Part shown: positions 54,986 to 63,642 of the stretch, piece after piece
Layout: each line of letters starts with the position of its first letter
Position numbering within the stretch: the stretch's first letter is position 1
NCBI GenBank assembly: GCA_951812895.1
Contig: OX638333.1
Coordinates: 1,168,366-1,232,365 of the forward strand
DNA length: 64,000 nt
Direction: 5' to 3'
From: an uncultured Roseovarius sp.
Lineage (GTDB): Bacteria > Pseudomonadota > Alphaproteobacteria > Rhodobacterales > Rhodobacteraceae
Translations under genes and position numbers: made by a program
Notes under the pieces: generated by a model
The model's database searches: none
Told to the model about the DNA's origin: nothing
The model's input: only the letters and a program-made list of their open reading frames with translations

Positions 54986-56209
54986 TCAGGCTGCGCGTTT
55001 GCCCCGGTTCCGTGGAGGGCCGCTACGCCGGCGACGGCGAAACTTGTTCGAATTCGCCGGTTTCTTCTCGCTAAGGTTTTCCCAAGGTGAGCCACCGGCC
55101 ACGGGAATGTCCGATTTGAGCATGCGCTGGATCGATTTCAGCTCTGACATCTCATCAGGCGAACAGAATGCAACCGCCGCGCCTTTGGCGCCGGCACGGG
55201 CTGTTCGGCCAATCCGGTGCACATAGTTTTCGGCGACATTGGGCAGGTCGTAATTAAAGACATAGTCAATACCGGAAATATCAATGCCCCGTGCGGCCAC
55301 ATCGGTGGCTACCAACACGCTGATGTCACCCGTTTTGAAGGCACGAATGGCGCGGTCCCGCTGGCCCTGGCTTTTGTTGCCGTGAATAGATCCGGCAGCA
55401 AATCCGGCGCGGTCCAGCTGTTTCATCAACCGTTCCGCCCCGTGTTTGGTCCGGGCAAACACGATAGAGCGTGCGTGTGGCGTTTTGCCAAGCAATTCGA
55501 TCAGCAGGCCCTGCTTTTCTGCCTGTGCAATGAAATGCAATGATTGGGCGATGTTTTCAGCCGCCACACCGGGGCGGGCAACTTCTACCCGAACAGGTTT
55601 GGTCAGATAGCTTTGCGACAGCTCTGCCATCTGCTTTGGCATGGTAGCAGAGAACAGCATGGTCTGGCGTTCTTTTGGCAGCAACGGCGCGATGCGACGC
55701 AGGGCGTGGATGAACCCGAGGTCGAGCATTTGATCCGCCTCGTCCAGCACCAGGTAATGGGTCTGGTCAAGCCGCGCTGCTTTTCGGTCCAGTAAGTCGA
55801 TCAGACGTCCTGGCGTGGCAACCAGAAAATCCGCGCCTTTTCGCAGGCCGTCGATCTGCCGATTGATCGAGACGCCGCCGACCACGAGCCGGGTTTTCAG
55901 GTGGGAGCCCTGTGTCATCATATCGAGGTTGTCACAGATCTGGCGGGCCAACTCTCGTGTCGGGGCGAGGATCAGGCAATGCGCCGATTTCGGCGCCGGT
56001 CTGACGCCAAGACGTTCCACTGCCATAATCAGCGGCAATGCAAAGGCCGCGGTTTTTCCCGTACCAGTCTGGGCCAGTCCCATGATATCGCGCCCGTCCA
56101 GCGCTGGCGGGATTGCCTTGGCCTGAATGGGTGTGGGTTGGGTGATGCCATTGTCGGCCAGTCGTTTGGCCAGACGTGGCGTCAACCCAAGTGTTTCAAA
56201 TTCCGTCAC
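54986..56209 (-). CDS. rhlE: DEAD-box RNA helicase (RhlE-like)
   Basis: A 407-aa ATP-dependent RNA helicase. All motifs are present in order: Q motif (GITQPTPIQ), I (AQTGTGKTAAF), Ia (PTRELARQI), II (VLDEADQMLDLGF), III (SAT), then FARTKHGAERL, ATDVAARGIDI and HRIGRTARAG. The short C-terminal tail is Arg- and Lys-rich, as in RhlE. It probably helps ribosome assembly or RNA decay, often at low temperature. The paralogue type (RhlE versus RhlB or SrmB) is judged from the core and tail only. Stop codons of this gene and the DM13 gene face each other. Confidence 0.9.
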   Translation of the reverse strand: MTEFETLGLTPRLAKRLADNGITQPTPIQAKAIPPALDGRDIMGLAQTGTGKTAAFALPLIMAVERLGVRPAPKSAHCLILAPTRELARQICDNLDMMTQGSHLKTRLVVGGVSINRQIDGLRKGADFLVATPGRLIDLLDRKAARLDQTHYLVLDEADQMLDLGFIHALRRIAPLLPKERQTMLFSATMPKQMAELSQSYLTKPVRVEVARPGVAAENIAQSLHFIAQAEKQGLLIELLGKTPHARSIVFARTKHGAERLMKQLDRAGFAAGSIHGNKSQGQRDRAIRAFKTGDISVLVATDVAARGIDISGIDYVFNYDLPNVAENYVHRIGRTARAGAKGAAVAFCSPDEMSELKSIQRMLKSDIPVAGGSPWENLSEKKPANSNKFRRRRRSGPPRNRGKRAA

Positions 56210-56522
56210 TACGTATTCCTTTCAACCGGCACGACGGCCGGGCATTAGCAGGTCCGACGCCCCCGAATGGGACAGCCGGTTAATTTCAGCGCGCACAGGA
56301 ATGGCGGCTTTCAACCCGCCGCAAATCTGCGCAACCCCTGCGTGATGTGGGTAAATTTCTGTTTAACGTCCGCCCGGGGCGCATCGTATTGCGCCGTCTG
56401 CTCACGCGGCAGAACGCTAACGTTGGACCGCATATCGGTGCCAACCCTTCATAAGTCAAGGATATTTCCCGAATGAGTTCGGGAAAAGCGGCGGATTGTG
56501 GCCTGTCAGCCGACGGGCTGGT
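56210..56522. other. Intergenic region between the helicase and VOC genes
   Basis: About 310 bp. A hairpin with perfect 9-bp arms (TTTCCCGAA and TTCGGGAAA, 56465-56486) lies 37 bp past the VOC stop and may end that operon, though no T run follows. The rest should contain the promoter and a 5' leader of the helicase gene. No supported gene, tRNA or shared repeat was seen. Confidence 0.5.
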
Positions 56523-57005
56523 TCAGGGGGCCTCGGACAGAAGAGCGTCAACATCCAAGGGAGCGTTGATCATTTTAAGGTCACCATTGGTGTCACGCGG
56601 CCAATCGCCTTCGGGCAGGTCGCGGTAAAGTTCGACGCCGTTTCCATCCGGGTCGGACAGGTAGACTGCCTCGCTCACCCCGTGATCTGCGGAGCCTTCG
56701 ATCTCATAACCCGCTTCAGTCACACGGCGGACCGCATCGGCCAGCTGTTCCCGGTCCGGGTACAGAAACGCGGTGTGGAAGAGGCCGGTGTGCCCCTTGG
56801 GCGCAGGTGAACCCCCCAGACTGTCCCATGTGTTGAGGCCCAGATGGTGATGGTAACCGCCCGCTGACAGGAAAGCCGCACTTTCAAACCGCTGCTGCAG
56901 CTCAAAGCCAAGGACACCGGAATAAAACCCGATGGCCCGATCCAGATCGGCGACCTTAAGATGCACGTGACCGATTGAGGTCTTGGGATGGACTGGCGTT
57001 GTCAT
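56523..57005 (-). CDS. VOC-family protein (glyoxalase / extradiol dioxygenase fold), second in operon
   Basis: A 160-aa protein with two beta-alpha-beta-beta-beta modules. Possible metal ligands are His15 in IGHVHLKV, a His in the HHHLG strand, and Glu in NGVELY. It resembles single-domain halves of ring-cleaving dioxygenases such as CatE-like proteins. It may isomerise or cleave an unknown small molecule. It lies 102 bp downstream of another VOC gene in the same orientation. The substrate is not predictable. Confidence 0.82.
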   Translation of the reverse strand: MTTPVHPKTSIGHVHLKVADLDRAIGFYSGVLGFELQQRFESAAFLSAGGYHHHLGLNTWDSLGGSPAPKGHTGLFHTAFLYPDREQLADAVRRVTEAGYEIEGSADHGVSEAVYLSDPDGNGVELYRDLPEGDWPRDTNGDLKMINAPLDVDALLSEAP

Positions 57006-57107
57006 GGAACAAACCTTTCATTTGAGAGTGCGGATGACCTAGGCGCGCCGGCGTCTTTTAACAATTCTGCAAAAACCGGCAGGCTTTGTGCGATTTTGCG
57101 AGATAGC

Positions 57108-57689
57108 TCAGTATGCGGCCTTTGGCCCCCGATCTTCTGACAGACTTGATTGCGTGCGGCCAACAAGTTTTTCAATGGCGTCAGCCAGGTGGACTTCCTG
57201 AATGTTGTAATCGCCACGCGCGACACGGATGCGATGTGCCTCGATCATCACATCGGCATGAGAACAGCCGCGAGGTGGCTCAAACCGGTAGCAGGCCAGT
57301 TCGATCAACAGGCCAAGCGGATCGGTAAAATAGATTGAATCCATGAACCCACGATCCTTGAGGCCCGAATGCCGGATACCACGTTCGTCCAGCCGCTCAA
57401 TCACCTGCGAAAAGGTGGCATGACTGACATTGAATGCCAGGTGGTGCACACAACCGGGATCCATCGGCGTGCGACGATGTACGGGGCTGCGTTTTTCATT
57501 GGTGAAGATGGTGATCAGCCTGCCATCACCGGGATCAAAGTAAAGATGCCCCTCGTCCGGGTCATCCAGATTGGGCTGATCAAAGACGAATGGCATGCCA
57601 AGCAAACCTTCCCAGAAATCAAACGATATCTGCCGGTCCGCCCCGGTGAGAGTGATGTGATGGACGCCCTGAACCTGAAGTTTACGCAT
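57108..57689 (-). CDS. VOC-family protein, first of two
   Basis: A 193-aa vicinal-oxygen-chelate protein. It opens LQVQGVHHITLTGADRQISFDFWEGLLGMPF, then CVHHLAFNV and the C-terminal DPLGLLIELACYRFEPP with the metal-binding Glu. The His-His-Glu set is compatible with a ring-cleavage dioxygenase or glyoxalase-like enzyme. About 40 extra residues at the C-terminus are unusual for one module. GGGGGAAAAC precedes the ATG at 57689. It follows the DDAH-like gene after 56 bp, so both probably form an operon. Confidence 0.82.
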   Translation of the reverse strand: MRKLQVQGVHHITLTGADRQISFDFWEGLLGMPFVFDQPNLDDPDEGHLYFDPGDGRLITIFTNEKRSPVHRRTPMDPGCVHHLAFNVSHATFSQVIERLDERGIRHSGLKDRGFMDSIYFTDPLGLLIELACYRFEPPRGCSHADVMIEAHRIRVARGDYNIQEVHLADAIEKLVGRTQSSLSEDRGPKAAY

Positions 57690-57745
57690 GTTTTCCCCCG
57701 TCATGTTGGATGGTCCGAACTGCCGAGATCACGCGGTGCGATGGT

Positions 57746-58648
57746 TCAATCCGGCAGGCGATGCAATTCGTGACATGAACAATGCACGCCGCCGCCACCC
57801 AATGCAAACATGTCGTAGTCGACTGCGGTGACATCAAAGCCGCGTTCGGCCAATTGCCGGTTCACGTTGACATTGTGGCTCATCGACAACACGCGCTTGT
57901 TGCCAAGCGACACCAGATTGCCACCCAGCTTAACGCAATCAGCATAGGCGATAGTGACCGTTTCAATGCCTTGTGTCTGCTTGATATAGTCGAGCGCATA
58001 ATCCGGCAGAGCATCTTCGCAGACCAGCGCCAGACCTTTTTCCAGCATGACCACAACCGCATCCATGTGCACAAATTGCGGCGGGATCGGTGTGACCAGC
58101 ACCTCCCAATCCTGCTCGCGCAGCCATCCGGCGACCTGTTCGGCACCTTCTTTGGTGGACCGGTCCCCAGACCAGCCCAATAGCGCGACACCCGGTTTGA
58201 GAATGACAAAATCACCCCCCTCAAAGTGACCCGCAGTGACCCAATTCCAGATCGGGATCCCAGCCTCAGTATAAAACCGGCTGGCAACAGAATAGTCGCG
58301 GCGGCGGGGTGGTGTCTGGATCGACGCGATCACAGCACCCCAGGGTGTCATGAAGCTGCTGTCGCGGGAAAAAACCGAGGATGGCAGCCCCTCATCCGCC
58401 TCCAGATAGTGCACCCGGACATCGTTTTGTTCATACACATCCACCATCGCGCGGTGCTGCTGCATCGCCAATTGCGGATCAAAACGGTAACCCTTGGCCT
58501 CCATATTGGCAAAGGTGACGGCCGAAATGGAATTCAGCGGCACCCACCGGAAATGATCGGGGCGGCCCAGTAAAACATCCGTCAATATGCCGGTCTGGGC
58601 AGTGACGCCCCAGCTTATGATTTTCGGGGTTTCGGCGAGGTCGGTCAT
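57746..58648 (-). CDS. Dimethylarginine dimethylaminohydrolase-like (amidinotransferase fold) enzyme
   Basis: A 300-aa enzyme of the guanidine-modifying superfamily (arginine deiminase, DDAH, amidinotransferase). The family core shows FSRDSSFMTPWG, GHFEGGDFVIL (catalytic acid region), QFVHMDAVVVML (catalytic His region) and the C-terminal catalytic Cys in GGGGVHCSCHELHR. It may split dimethylarginine or a similar substituted guanidine into citrulline and an amine. GGAGCTCCC lies before the ATG at 58648. It heads an operon with two VOC genes and is divergent from a LysR gene, its likely regulator. Confidence 0.85.
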   Translation of the reverse strand: MTDLAETPKIISWGVTAQTGILTDVLLGRPDHFRWVPLNSISAVTFANMEAKGYRFDPQLAMQQHRAMVDVYEQNDVRVHYLEADEGLPSSVFSRDSSFMTPWGAVIASIQTPPRRRDYSVASRFYTEAGIPIWNWVTAGHFEGGDFVILKPGVALLGWSGDRSTKEGAEQVAGWLREQDWEVLVTPIPPQFVHMDAVVVMLEKGLALVCEDALPDYALDYIKQTQGIETVTIAYADCVKLGGNLVSLGNKRVLSMSHNVNVNRQLAERGFDVTAVDYDMFALGGGGVHCSCHELHRLPD

Positions 58649-58806
58649 GGGAGCTCCTGAAATGAATTTGAGGGGTATCAAATAGAATAGTATGCAATTT
58701 GACTGCAATAAAGCGATCAATTCTGGCTTCTATTGTAAGCTTGACTTAATATACTACTCTTTTGCAGGGCGCGCTTTGACGGGCGCAAGACCACAACAGA
58801 AGGGGC

Positions 58807-59718
58807 ATGCAGATCAAGCGGCAGAACATTCCACTTAACGCCCTGCGCGTATTCGAGACGGTTGCCCGCCAGCAGAACATGGCGCGGGCTGCTGATGAGT
58901 TATGTGTTACTCACAGCGCGGTCAGCCAGCAGGTGCGCAAGCTAGAGGATCTGCTGAACGCTCGATTGTTCGACCGAAGCCACAAGCCGCTGAGGCTTAC
59001 GGCCAAGGGGGAAAGCCTTTTGGCATCGGTGACCCACGGGCTGGATATCCTGGCGCGGGGGACGGGCCAGATTTGCCATGGCGAGATTGATGGCGAAGTG
59101 AATGTGTCCTGTGTGCCCGGTCTTGGGGCGAACTGGTTCGTACACATGTTGGGGGAATTCATGCGCTCTCATGACAAGGTGCGGTTTCGGGTGTTTACCG
59201 AGTTCTGGCAGCAGCCTGGACAGAGGGAAGAGGTGGACCTGGCTATCATCTATGGCAGCGCGGATCATCCGGGCAAGCGGGTGACGCGGCTTGGCCATCC
59301 CGAGTTTTTCCCGGTGTGCAGCCCGCAACTATTGAACACCCGCCACGTGATACGTCACGCATCTGAGCTGCTTGGCTATACACTTCTGCATGACCATGGC
59401 GAAGATACGTGGGCGCGGTGGTTCGCGGCGACGGGGGTCGAGGGGCAAGGCACCGGACGGAACCTTATCTTTGACAGCGCGCATCTGTCGTTACAGGCCG
59501 CGCGGACCGGACACGGGATCGCCCTTGCGGATGCAGCGACGGTGCAAAAAGATCTGATTGAGGGTCGGTTGATACGCCTGTTGAGCCAGTCCATCCCGGC
59601 GACGCATCCGTATTACATCGTGACGCCGCCCGCAGACCGCCTCAATCCCGCGGTGCTGGCACTCGAGACGTGGTTGCTGGAGCAATACAGGATGATCGAG
59701 CGCAAGCGGCCGGTGTAG
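58807..59718 (+). CDS. LysR-family regulator, GcvA-like
   Basis: A 303-aa regulator. The N-terminus IPLNALRVFETVARQQNMARAADELCVTHSAVSQQVRKLEDLL is the GcvA-type helix-turn-helix. The rest is a LysR substrate-binding domain (GEVNVSCVPGLGANWFV to the C-terminus). It is divergent from the DDAH-like/VOC operon across a 158-bp AT-rich gap, the classical LysR arrangement, so it probably activates that operon in response to a guanidino or amino-acid ligand. It converges with trpS. Confidence 0.9.
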   Translation: MQIKRQNIPLNALRVFETVARQQNMARAADELCVTHSAVSQQVRKLEDLLNARLFDRSHKPLRLTAKGESLLASVTHGLDILARGTGQICHGEIDGEVNVSCVPGLGANWFVHMLGEFMRSHDKVRFRVFTEFWQQPGQREEVDLAIIYGSADHPGKRVTRLGHPEFFPVCSPQLLNTRHVIRHASELLGYTLLHDHGEDTWARWFAATGVEGQGTGRNLIFDSAHLSLQAARTGHGIALADAATVQKDLIEGRLIRLLSQSIPATHPYYIVTPPADRLNPAVLALETWLLEQYRMIERKRPV

Positions 59719-59750
59719 AACGGGCCACCCGGATTAGCGTTGGGGGCGCG

Positions 59751-60770
59751 TTACGCGCCGACCATCCCCACAATCTCATACGTCTTTTGAAGGATCGGCG
59801 CCGCAATGGCACGGGCGCGGGAGGCGCCGTCGGCGAGGATGCGGTCAATCTCGCCCGTGTCCTGCATCAGGCGGGCCATCTCACCCGAAATCGGGGCCAG
59901 TTTATCAACCGCGAGATCGGCGAGCATCGGTTTGAATGCACCGAATTGTTTGCCACCCACGTCGCGCATGACATCATCAACACCCTGATCAGACAGGGCC
60001 GCATAGATATTGACCAGATTGCGTGCCTCTGGCCGGCCTTCCAGTCCCTTGACCTCTGACGGAAGCGGCTCAGGATCAGTTTTGGCCTTGCGGATTTTTT
60101 TGGCAATTGTGTCGGCATCATCGGTCAGGTTGATGCGGGACATGTCCGAGGGATCGGATTTCGACATCTTCTTGGACCCGTCGCGCAGAGACATCACGCG
60201 GGTTGCCGCCCCTTCGATCACCGGTTCGGTGACGGGAAAGAACTCCACCCCGAAATCATTGTTGAATTTGATCGCGATGTCGCGGGTCAGCTCCAGATGC
60301 TGTTTCTGATCCTCACCCACCGGCACATGGGTGGCGTGGTAGATCAGAATATCTGCCGCCATCAGCGCCGGATAGCCAAAGAGGCCAAGCGATGCATTTT
60401 CGGCATTTTTGCCTGCTTTGTCCTTGAACTGGGTCATCCGCTTCATCCAGCCCATGCGCGCCACACAGTTGAAAATCCAGGCAAGCTGAGTGTGTTCAGC
60501 GACCTGCGATTGATTGAACAAGATGGATTTTGACGGATCGAGACCAGAGGCGATGAACCCGGCGCACAGCTCGCGCGTGGCATGACGCAGCTTGTCAGGG
60601 TCCTGCCAGACGGTGATGGCGTGCAGGTCAACCATGCAATAGATGGTTTCGATGCCTGACCCCTGCATATCGACAAAGCGCTTCATCGCGCCAAGGTAAT
60701 TGCCAAGCGTCAGACCGCCCGAGGGCTGAATGCCTGAAAAAACGCGGGGTGTGTGGACCACCTCGGCCAT
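59751..60770 (-). CDS. trpS: Tryptophanyl-tRNA synthetase
   Basis: A 339-aa class I aminoacyl-tRNA synthetase that charges tRNA-Trp. The HIGH-equivalent is [10 protein letters not shown] near residue 19 and the KMSKS loop is [12 protein letters not shown]. Tryptophan-binding and dimer segments such as [11 protein letters not shown] and [37 protein letters not shown] are complete. The ATG at 60770 follows GGAGACAGC. It is divergent from the rhomboid-like gene 73 bp away. Length and motifs are normal. Confidence 0.97.
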   Translation of the reverse strand: MAEVVHTPRVFSGIQPSGGLTLGNYLGAMKRFVDMQGSGIETIYCMVDLHAITVWQDPDKLRHATRELCAGFIASGLDPSKSILFNQSQVAEHTQLAWIFNCVARMGWMKRMTQFKDKAGKNAENASLGLFGYPALMAADILIYHATHVPVGEDQKQHLELTRDIAIKFNNDFGVEFFPVTEPVIEGAATRVMSLRDGSKKMSKSDPSDMSRINLTDDADTIAKKIRKAKTDPEPLPSEVKGLEGRPEARNLVNIYAALSDQGVDDVMRDVGGKQFGAFKPMLADLAVDKLAPISGEMARLMQDTGEIDRILADGASRARAIAAPILQKTYEIVGMVGA

Positions 60771-60843
60771 GTGCTGTCTCCGTCTGGATTTCTTCGCCCG
60801 CCTCGCTTACTTGTGCGCATGCACGGCGTCAAGGAGAGCAGTG

Positions 60844-61530
60844 ATGAGTGACCATGATATGCAAAGCCCGGTTAATCCGCTGCCCGCTGTGGTGGTGGTG
60901 CTGGCCGGGGCGATGCTGTTGCTGGAGGCGGCGTTTTCGCTGGGGCGCGAGGGCATGATCGGCGGGCCACAGGCGGTGGGCTGGCGTAGCGAGGCGATAC
61001 AGGCCTATGGGTTCAGCAACCGGGCCTTTACCTGGATGTTGGAAAATCAGGTATTTCGGCTTGATTATGTAATCCGGCTGGTAACCTATCCGTTTTTGCA
61101 TGCGAATTTCACCCACGCCCTGTTTGGCATCGTGATGACGTTGGCGCTTGGGAAATTTGTCGGGGAGAAGCTGCACCAGTTTGCAGTTCTGGTGCTGTTT
61201 GTTGTCTCTGCCGCACTGGGCGCGGTTGTTTACGGGCTGGTCGTGCCGGATGGCCCCGGCCTGATCGGCGCGTTTCCGGGGATTTACGGGCTGATCGGCG
61301 GGTTTACCTATGTGATGTGGCTGCTTTTGGGGCAGATGGGCGCCAATCAGGCGCGGGCGTTTTCGCTGATTGGGCTGCTCATGGCGATACAGCTGATTTT
61401 CGGGCTGTTCTTTGGGTCAGACAACAGCTGGATCGCGGATGTCGCAGGATTTGGTTTTGGGTTTGTGCTGTCGATTGTGCTGGTGCCCGGTGGGCTGCGG
61501 CGTCTGCGAGACCGGATGCGGCACGGTTGA
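60844..61530 (+). CDS. Rhomboid-fold membrane protein lacking the catalytic Ser and His
   Basis: A 228-aa inner-membrane protein with about six hydrophobic helices. Fold markers are LVTYPFLHANFTHALFGIVMTLALG and GIYGLIGGFTYVMW. In active rhomboid proteases the fourth helix carries GxSG; here the place reads GAFPG (142-146), with Phe144 instead of Ser and Pro instead of Gly. The expected catalytic His of the sixth helix is Asp199 in WIADVAGFGFGF. It is therefore predicted to be proteolytically inactive, like iRhoms and derlins. The start at 60844 follows GGAG; an open frame upstream to 60730 is not membrane-like. Confidence 0.82.
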   Translation: MSDHDMQSPVNPLPAVVVVLAGAMLLLEAAFSLGREGMIGGPQAVGWRSEAIQAYGFSNRAFTWMLENQVFRLDYVIRLVTYPFLHANFTHALFGIVMTLALGKFVGEKLHQFAVLVLFVVSAALGAVVYGLVVPDGPGLIGAFPGIYGLIGGFTYVMWLLLGQMGANQARAFSLIGLLMAIQLIFGLFFGSDNSWIADVAGFGFGFVLSIVLVPGGLRRLRDRMRHG

Positions 61531-61845
61531 GGGGGTAGGCAGGTAGTCTGATACAATTGCGTATCGGGCTGGGACAAAGACGCGCATCGCAAAACCACGG
61601 GATGGCGACCCAACACCTGTACAGCAGCACTATATACCAGCCACACACATCTAAGACCCATTCGGCGCACCAATCTTCACCAAATCGCCAGCCCTGGGGA
61701 CGGTCTGGCCCCTCTCGGCAGAATTGGCAAAGCCAATTCACCTGCCGGGCAGCGGATGCGCGGCGGGCTTCGCCCGCTGTTTCGCGCGTAGACTTTGCTC
61801 AATCGTTAAGAACATGCCAGCGGTGCGTGTCTTCAGAGCGATGTC
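61531..61845. other. Intergenic region with repeats, no gene
   Basis: About 315 bp between the rhomboid-like stop and the 3' end of the DUF4139 gene. It contains the REP-like palindrome copy B (61751-61790) and, further left, a segment matching GGCGATTTGG...TTGGT that also accompanies REP copy A at about 25785-25810, in inverse order. Open frames here are short and without ribosome sites. Confidence 0.55.
61751..61790. repeat. REP-like palindrome, copy B (inverted)
   Basis: The core GCGGGC-TTC-GCCCGC (61763-61777), flanked by ATGCGCG and TGTTTCGCGCG, is the reverse complement of the element at 25731-25770 with two central differences. It lies 56 bp past the DUF4139 stop and may protect or terminate that message. 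Confidence 0.6.
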
Positions 61846-63468
61846 CTACCGAAGTTCCATCCCGTCTGGCCATTCGATCAGGTGGTTCAGGGCGATGTCT
61901 TTGCGGCCTCCAGAGGGAAGATCAAACTCCCAAGCCAGAACACCACGCTTGCCATCAAAATCGGTCTCAGCCGGGTGGGGATTGGCGGTCCAGTCGATTT
62001 CAAGATCTTCCTGTTCCGAATACGGCACCCGATCGAACAACCGGACCGGCCAGGTTTCTCCAGTCATGTTTTCAACCTCGATACGGACCGCTTCGGTGAT
62101 CTCATTGGACCGGCTGATGACCCCGCGATCCCCTTCATTCCGATCCAGCACTGTCCGGGTCAGGCGCAGGCCGTCAATCGGGCCAAAGGAAAGGTCTGCT
62201 TCTCCGCCGGCGGGGAGCAGATCAATTCCGGTTTCTCCGACGTAGCGGCCATCAAGGTACAACTGGGCGTATCCGGGCAACAAAAGCTCACCCAGATCAT
62301 TGGTCAGGCCCGCCATAAGAAAGGCCTGTTCGTCGAACAAGGGCACGGCCTGTGCAAAAACCGTCGTGGTCGTTTCAGCCTTTCCCAGTGACAGCCGAAG
62401 GTGATCCGCGCCTGATGCGACAGAGACCTTGTCGGGATAGGAATATGTCACTGCGATCCCGTCATAGGATGCAGCCGGTACTGCTTCCTCAACAAGCACC
62501 GCAGGTTCGGCAACCGCATTCGCGTAAAATTCAGCGCTCTCCGAGCTGATTGTCTGTTTGCGGCGCAGTTCGACTGGATCTTCGATTGAACGCAGCCATG
62601 CGTACACTTCCGTTGGCGCGATCTGATCCGCGGGGCGTATGGTTGACAGAGTCAGGTCAACATCGGTCCAATTCTCTCCGGTGCTCTGACTGACCCAAGC
62701 CGCACGTTCGATTTGAAGTTGCCCGGTGTCGCGTGTAAGCCGGAGATCGTAGACAGGATTCCAGCTGGCTTGGTAAATCGGGTAGGAAATCGTCACAACC
62801 CCTTCGGCAGGCGAAGCGCTGCGCACGGACACACTCAGCATTGCACGGTCTTCCACCTCCGGCACCAGTGCGGCAAGCACCTTGCGGGCGTCGGCCAGTT
62901 CTTGTTCCAGATCTTCCAGTGCGCGGCTTTCTTCGATCGCCCGCAATTTTGCGGCATGTGCTGTTTGCAACGCGGCGAGCGTTTCTCCGCCGATCATTTC
63001 GGTCAGATCGCGCAATGCGGCCACGTCGAGTTGGGCAACGCTATCGCCCTTTCCCAGCTGTTCCAGAAAAGCAATGCGCGCACGCGCGGCATCTGCTTCC
63101 AACCGGATCGCCTGAATATTGTTGTTGGCTTTGATCAGGGCAATTTCCAAACGCTCCACCTCTGCCTCGGCGGCGGTAACGGCTGAGTTCTCGCCCTCTG
63201 TTCTCGGGGGAACAAAGTTTTGCCGGGCTGTCACACTTCCCAGTGTTGCACCGGTGACTTCGACGCGAACGGATCCAAGCGGTGTGCTTTTGGGCAGGTC
63301 GGTCAGCAACAGCTGATGCTGGCCTGCGGGCGCGGAATAGGGCACTTGCCGGGTAACGGTCGCACCGCCGGGATACAGCGTGACAGCGGTAACTTCGCTG
63401 ACCAGAGGAATATCCTCGGCAAACAGGGCGGTTGGAAACAAGGCAAGACAAAAGGCCGCTAAACGCAT
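61846..63468 (-). CDS. DUF4139 / mucoidy-inhibitor-type periplasmic protein
   Basis: A 540-aa secreted protein. A signal peptide (about 1-17, ALFA-E) precedes a DUF4140 domain (about 25-125, VTAVTLYPGGATVTRQVPYSAPAGQH) with a coiled coil (about 95-195). A DUF4139 beta-rich domain follows (from about 205, ISYPIYQASWNPVYDLRLTRDTGQLQIERAAWVSQSTGENWTDVDLTLSTIRP). This architecture is called MuiA/mucoidy inhibitor-like in other bacteria, but its molecular role is unknown. The length is typical. The gene follows asd on the same strand with a weak terminator between. Confidence 0.88.
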   Translation of the reverse strand: MRLAAFCLALFPTALFAEDIPLVSEVTAVTLYPGGATVTRQVPYSAPAGQHQLLLTDLPKSTPLGSVRVEVTGATLGSVTARQNFVPPRTEGENSAVTAAEAEVERLEIALIKANNNIQAIRLEADAARARIAFLEQLGKGDSVAQLDVAALRDLTEMIGGETLAALQTAHAAKLRAIEESRALEDLEQELADARKVLAALVPEVEDRAMLSVSVRSASPAEGVVTISYPIYQASWNPVYDLRLTRDTGQLQIERAAWVSQSTGENWTDVDLTLSTIRPADQIAPTEVYAWLRSIEDPVELRRKQTISSESAEFYANAVAEPAVLVEEAVPAASYDGIAVTYSYPDKVSVASGADHLRLSLGKAETTTTVFAQAVPLFDEQAFLMAGLTNDLGELLLPGYAQLYLDGRYVGETGIDLLPAGGEADLSFGPIDGLRLTRTVLDRNEGDRGVISRSNEITEAVRIEVENMTGETWPVRLFDRVPYSEQEDLEIDWTANPHPAETDFDGKRGVLAWEFDLPSGGRKDIALNHLIEWPDGMELR

Positions 63469-63578
63469 GAGAATTCTCCGAATTGGAATGTCCAGATCAT
63501 CACAAGGCGAATTCCCAAAGACAAGCAGAGATCGCAGGTTTGCGCGGAATTGCGCCTTACGATCACAGCGTGCGAACG

Positions 63579-63604
63579 AAAAACGCGTGCGCCTTTCAGC
63601 GCAC
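63579..63604 (-). terminator. Weak hairpin terminator after asd
   Basis: Read on the minus strand, GTGCGC and GCGCAC (63587-63604) form a 6-bp stem with a 6-nt loop, then GCG and five T. It lies about 40 bp after the asd stop and before the DUF4139 gene. Confidence 0.5.
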
Positions 63605-63642
63605 CCGATTGTTGGTTTCTAACATTTATCAGAGCTGTCTGC

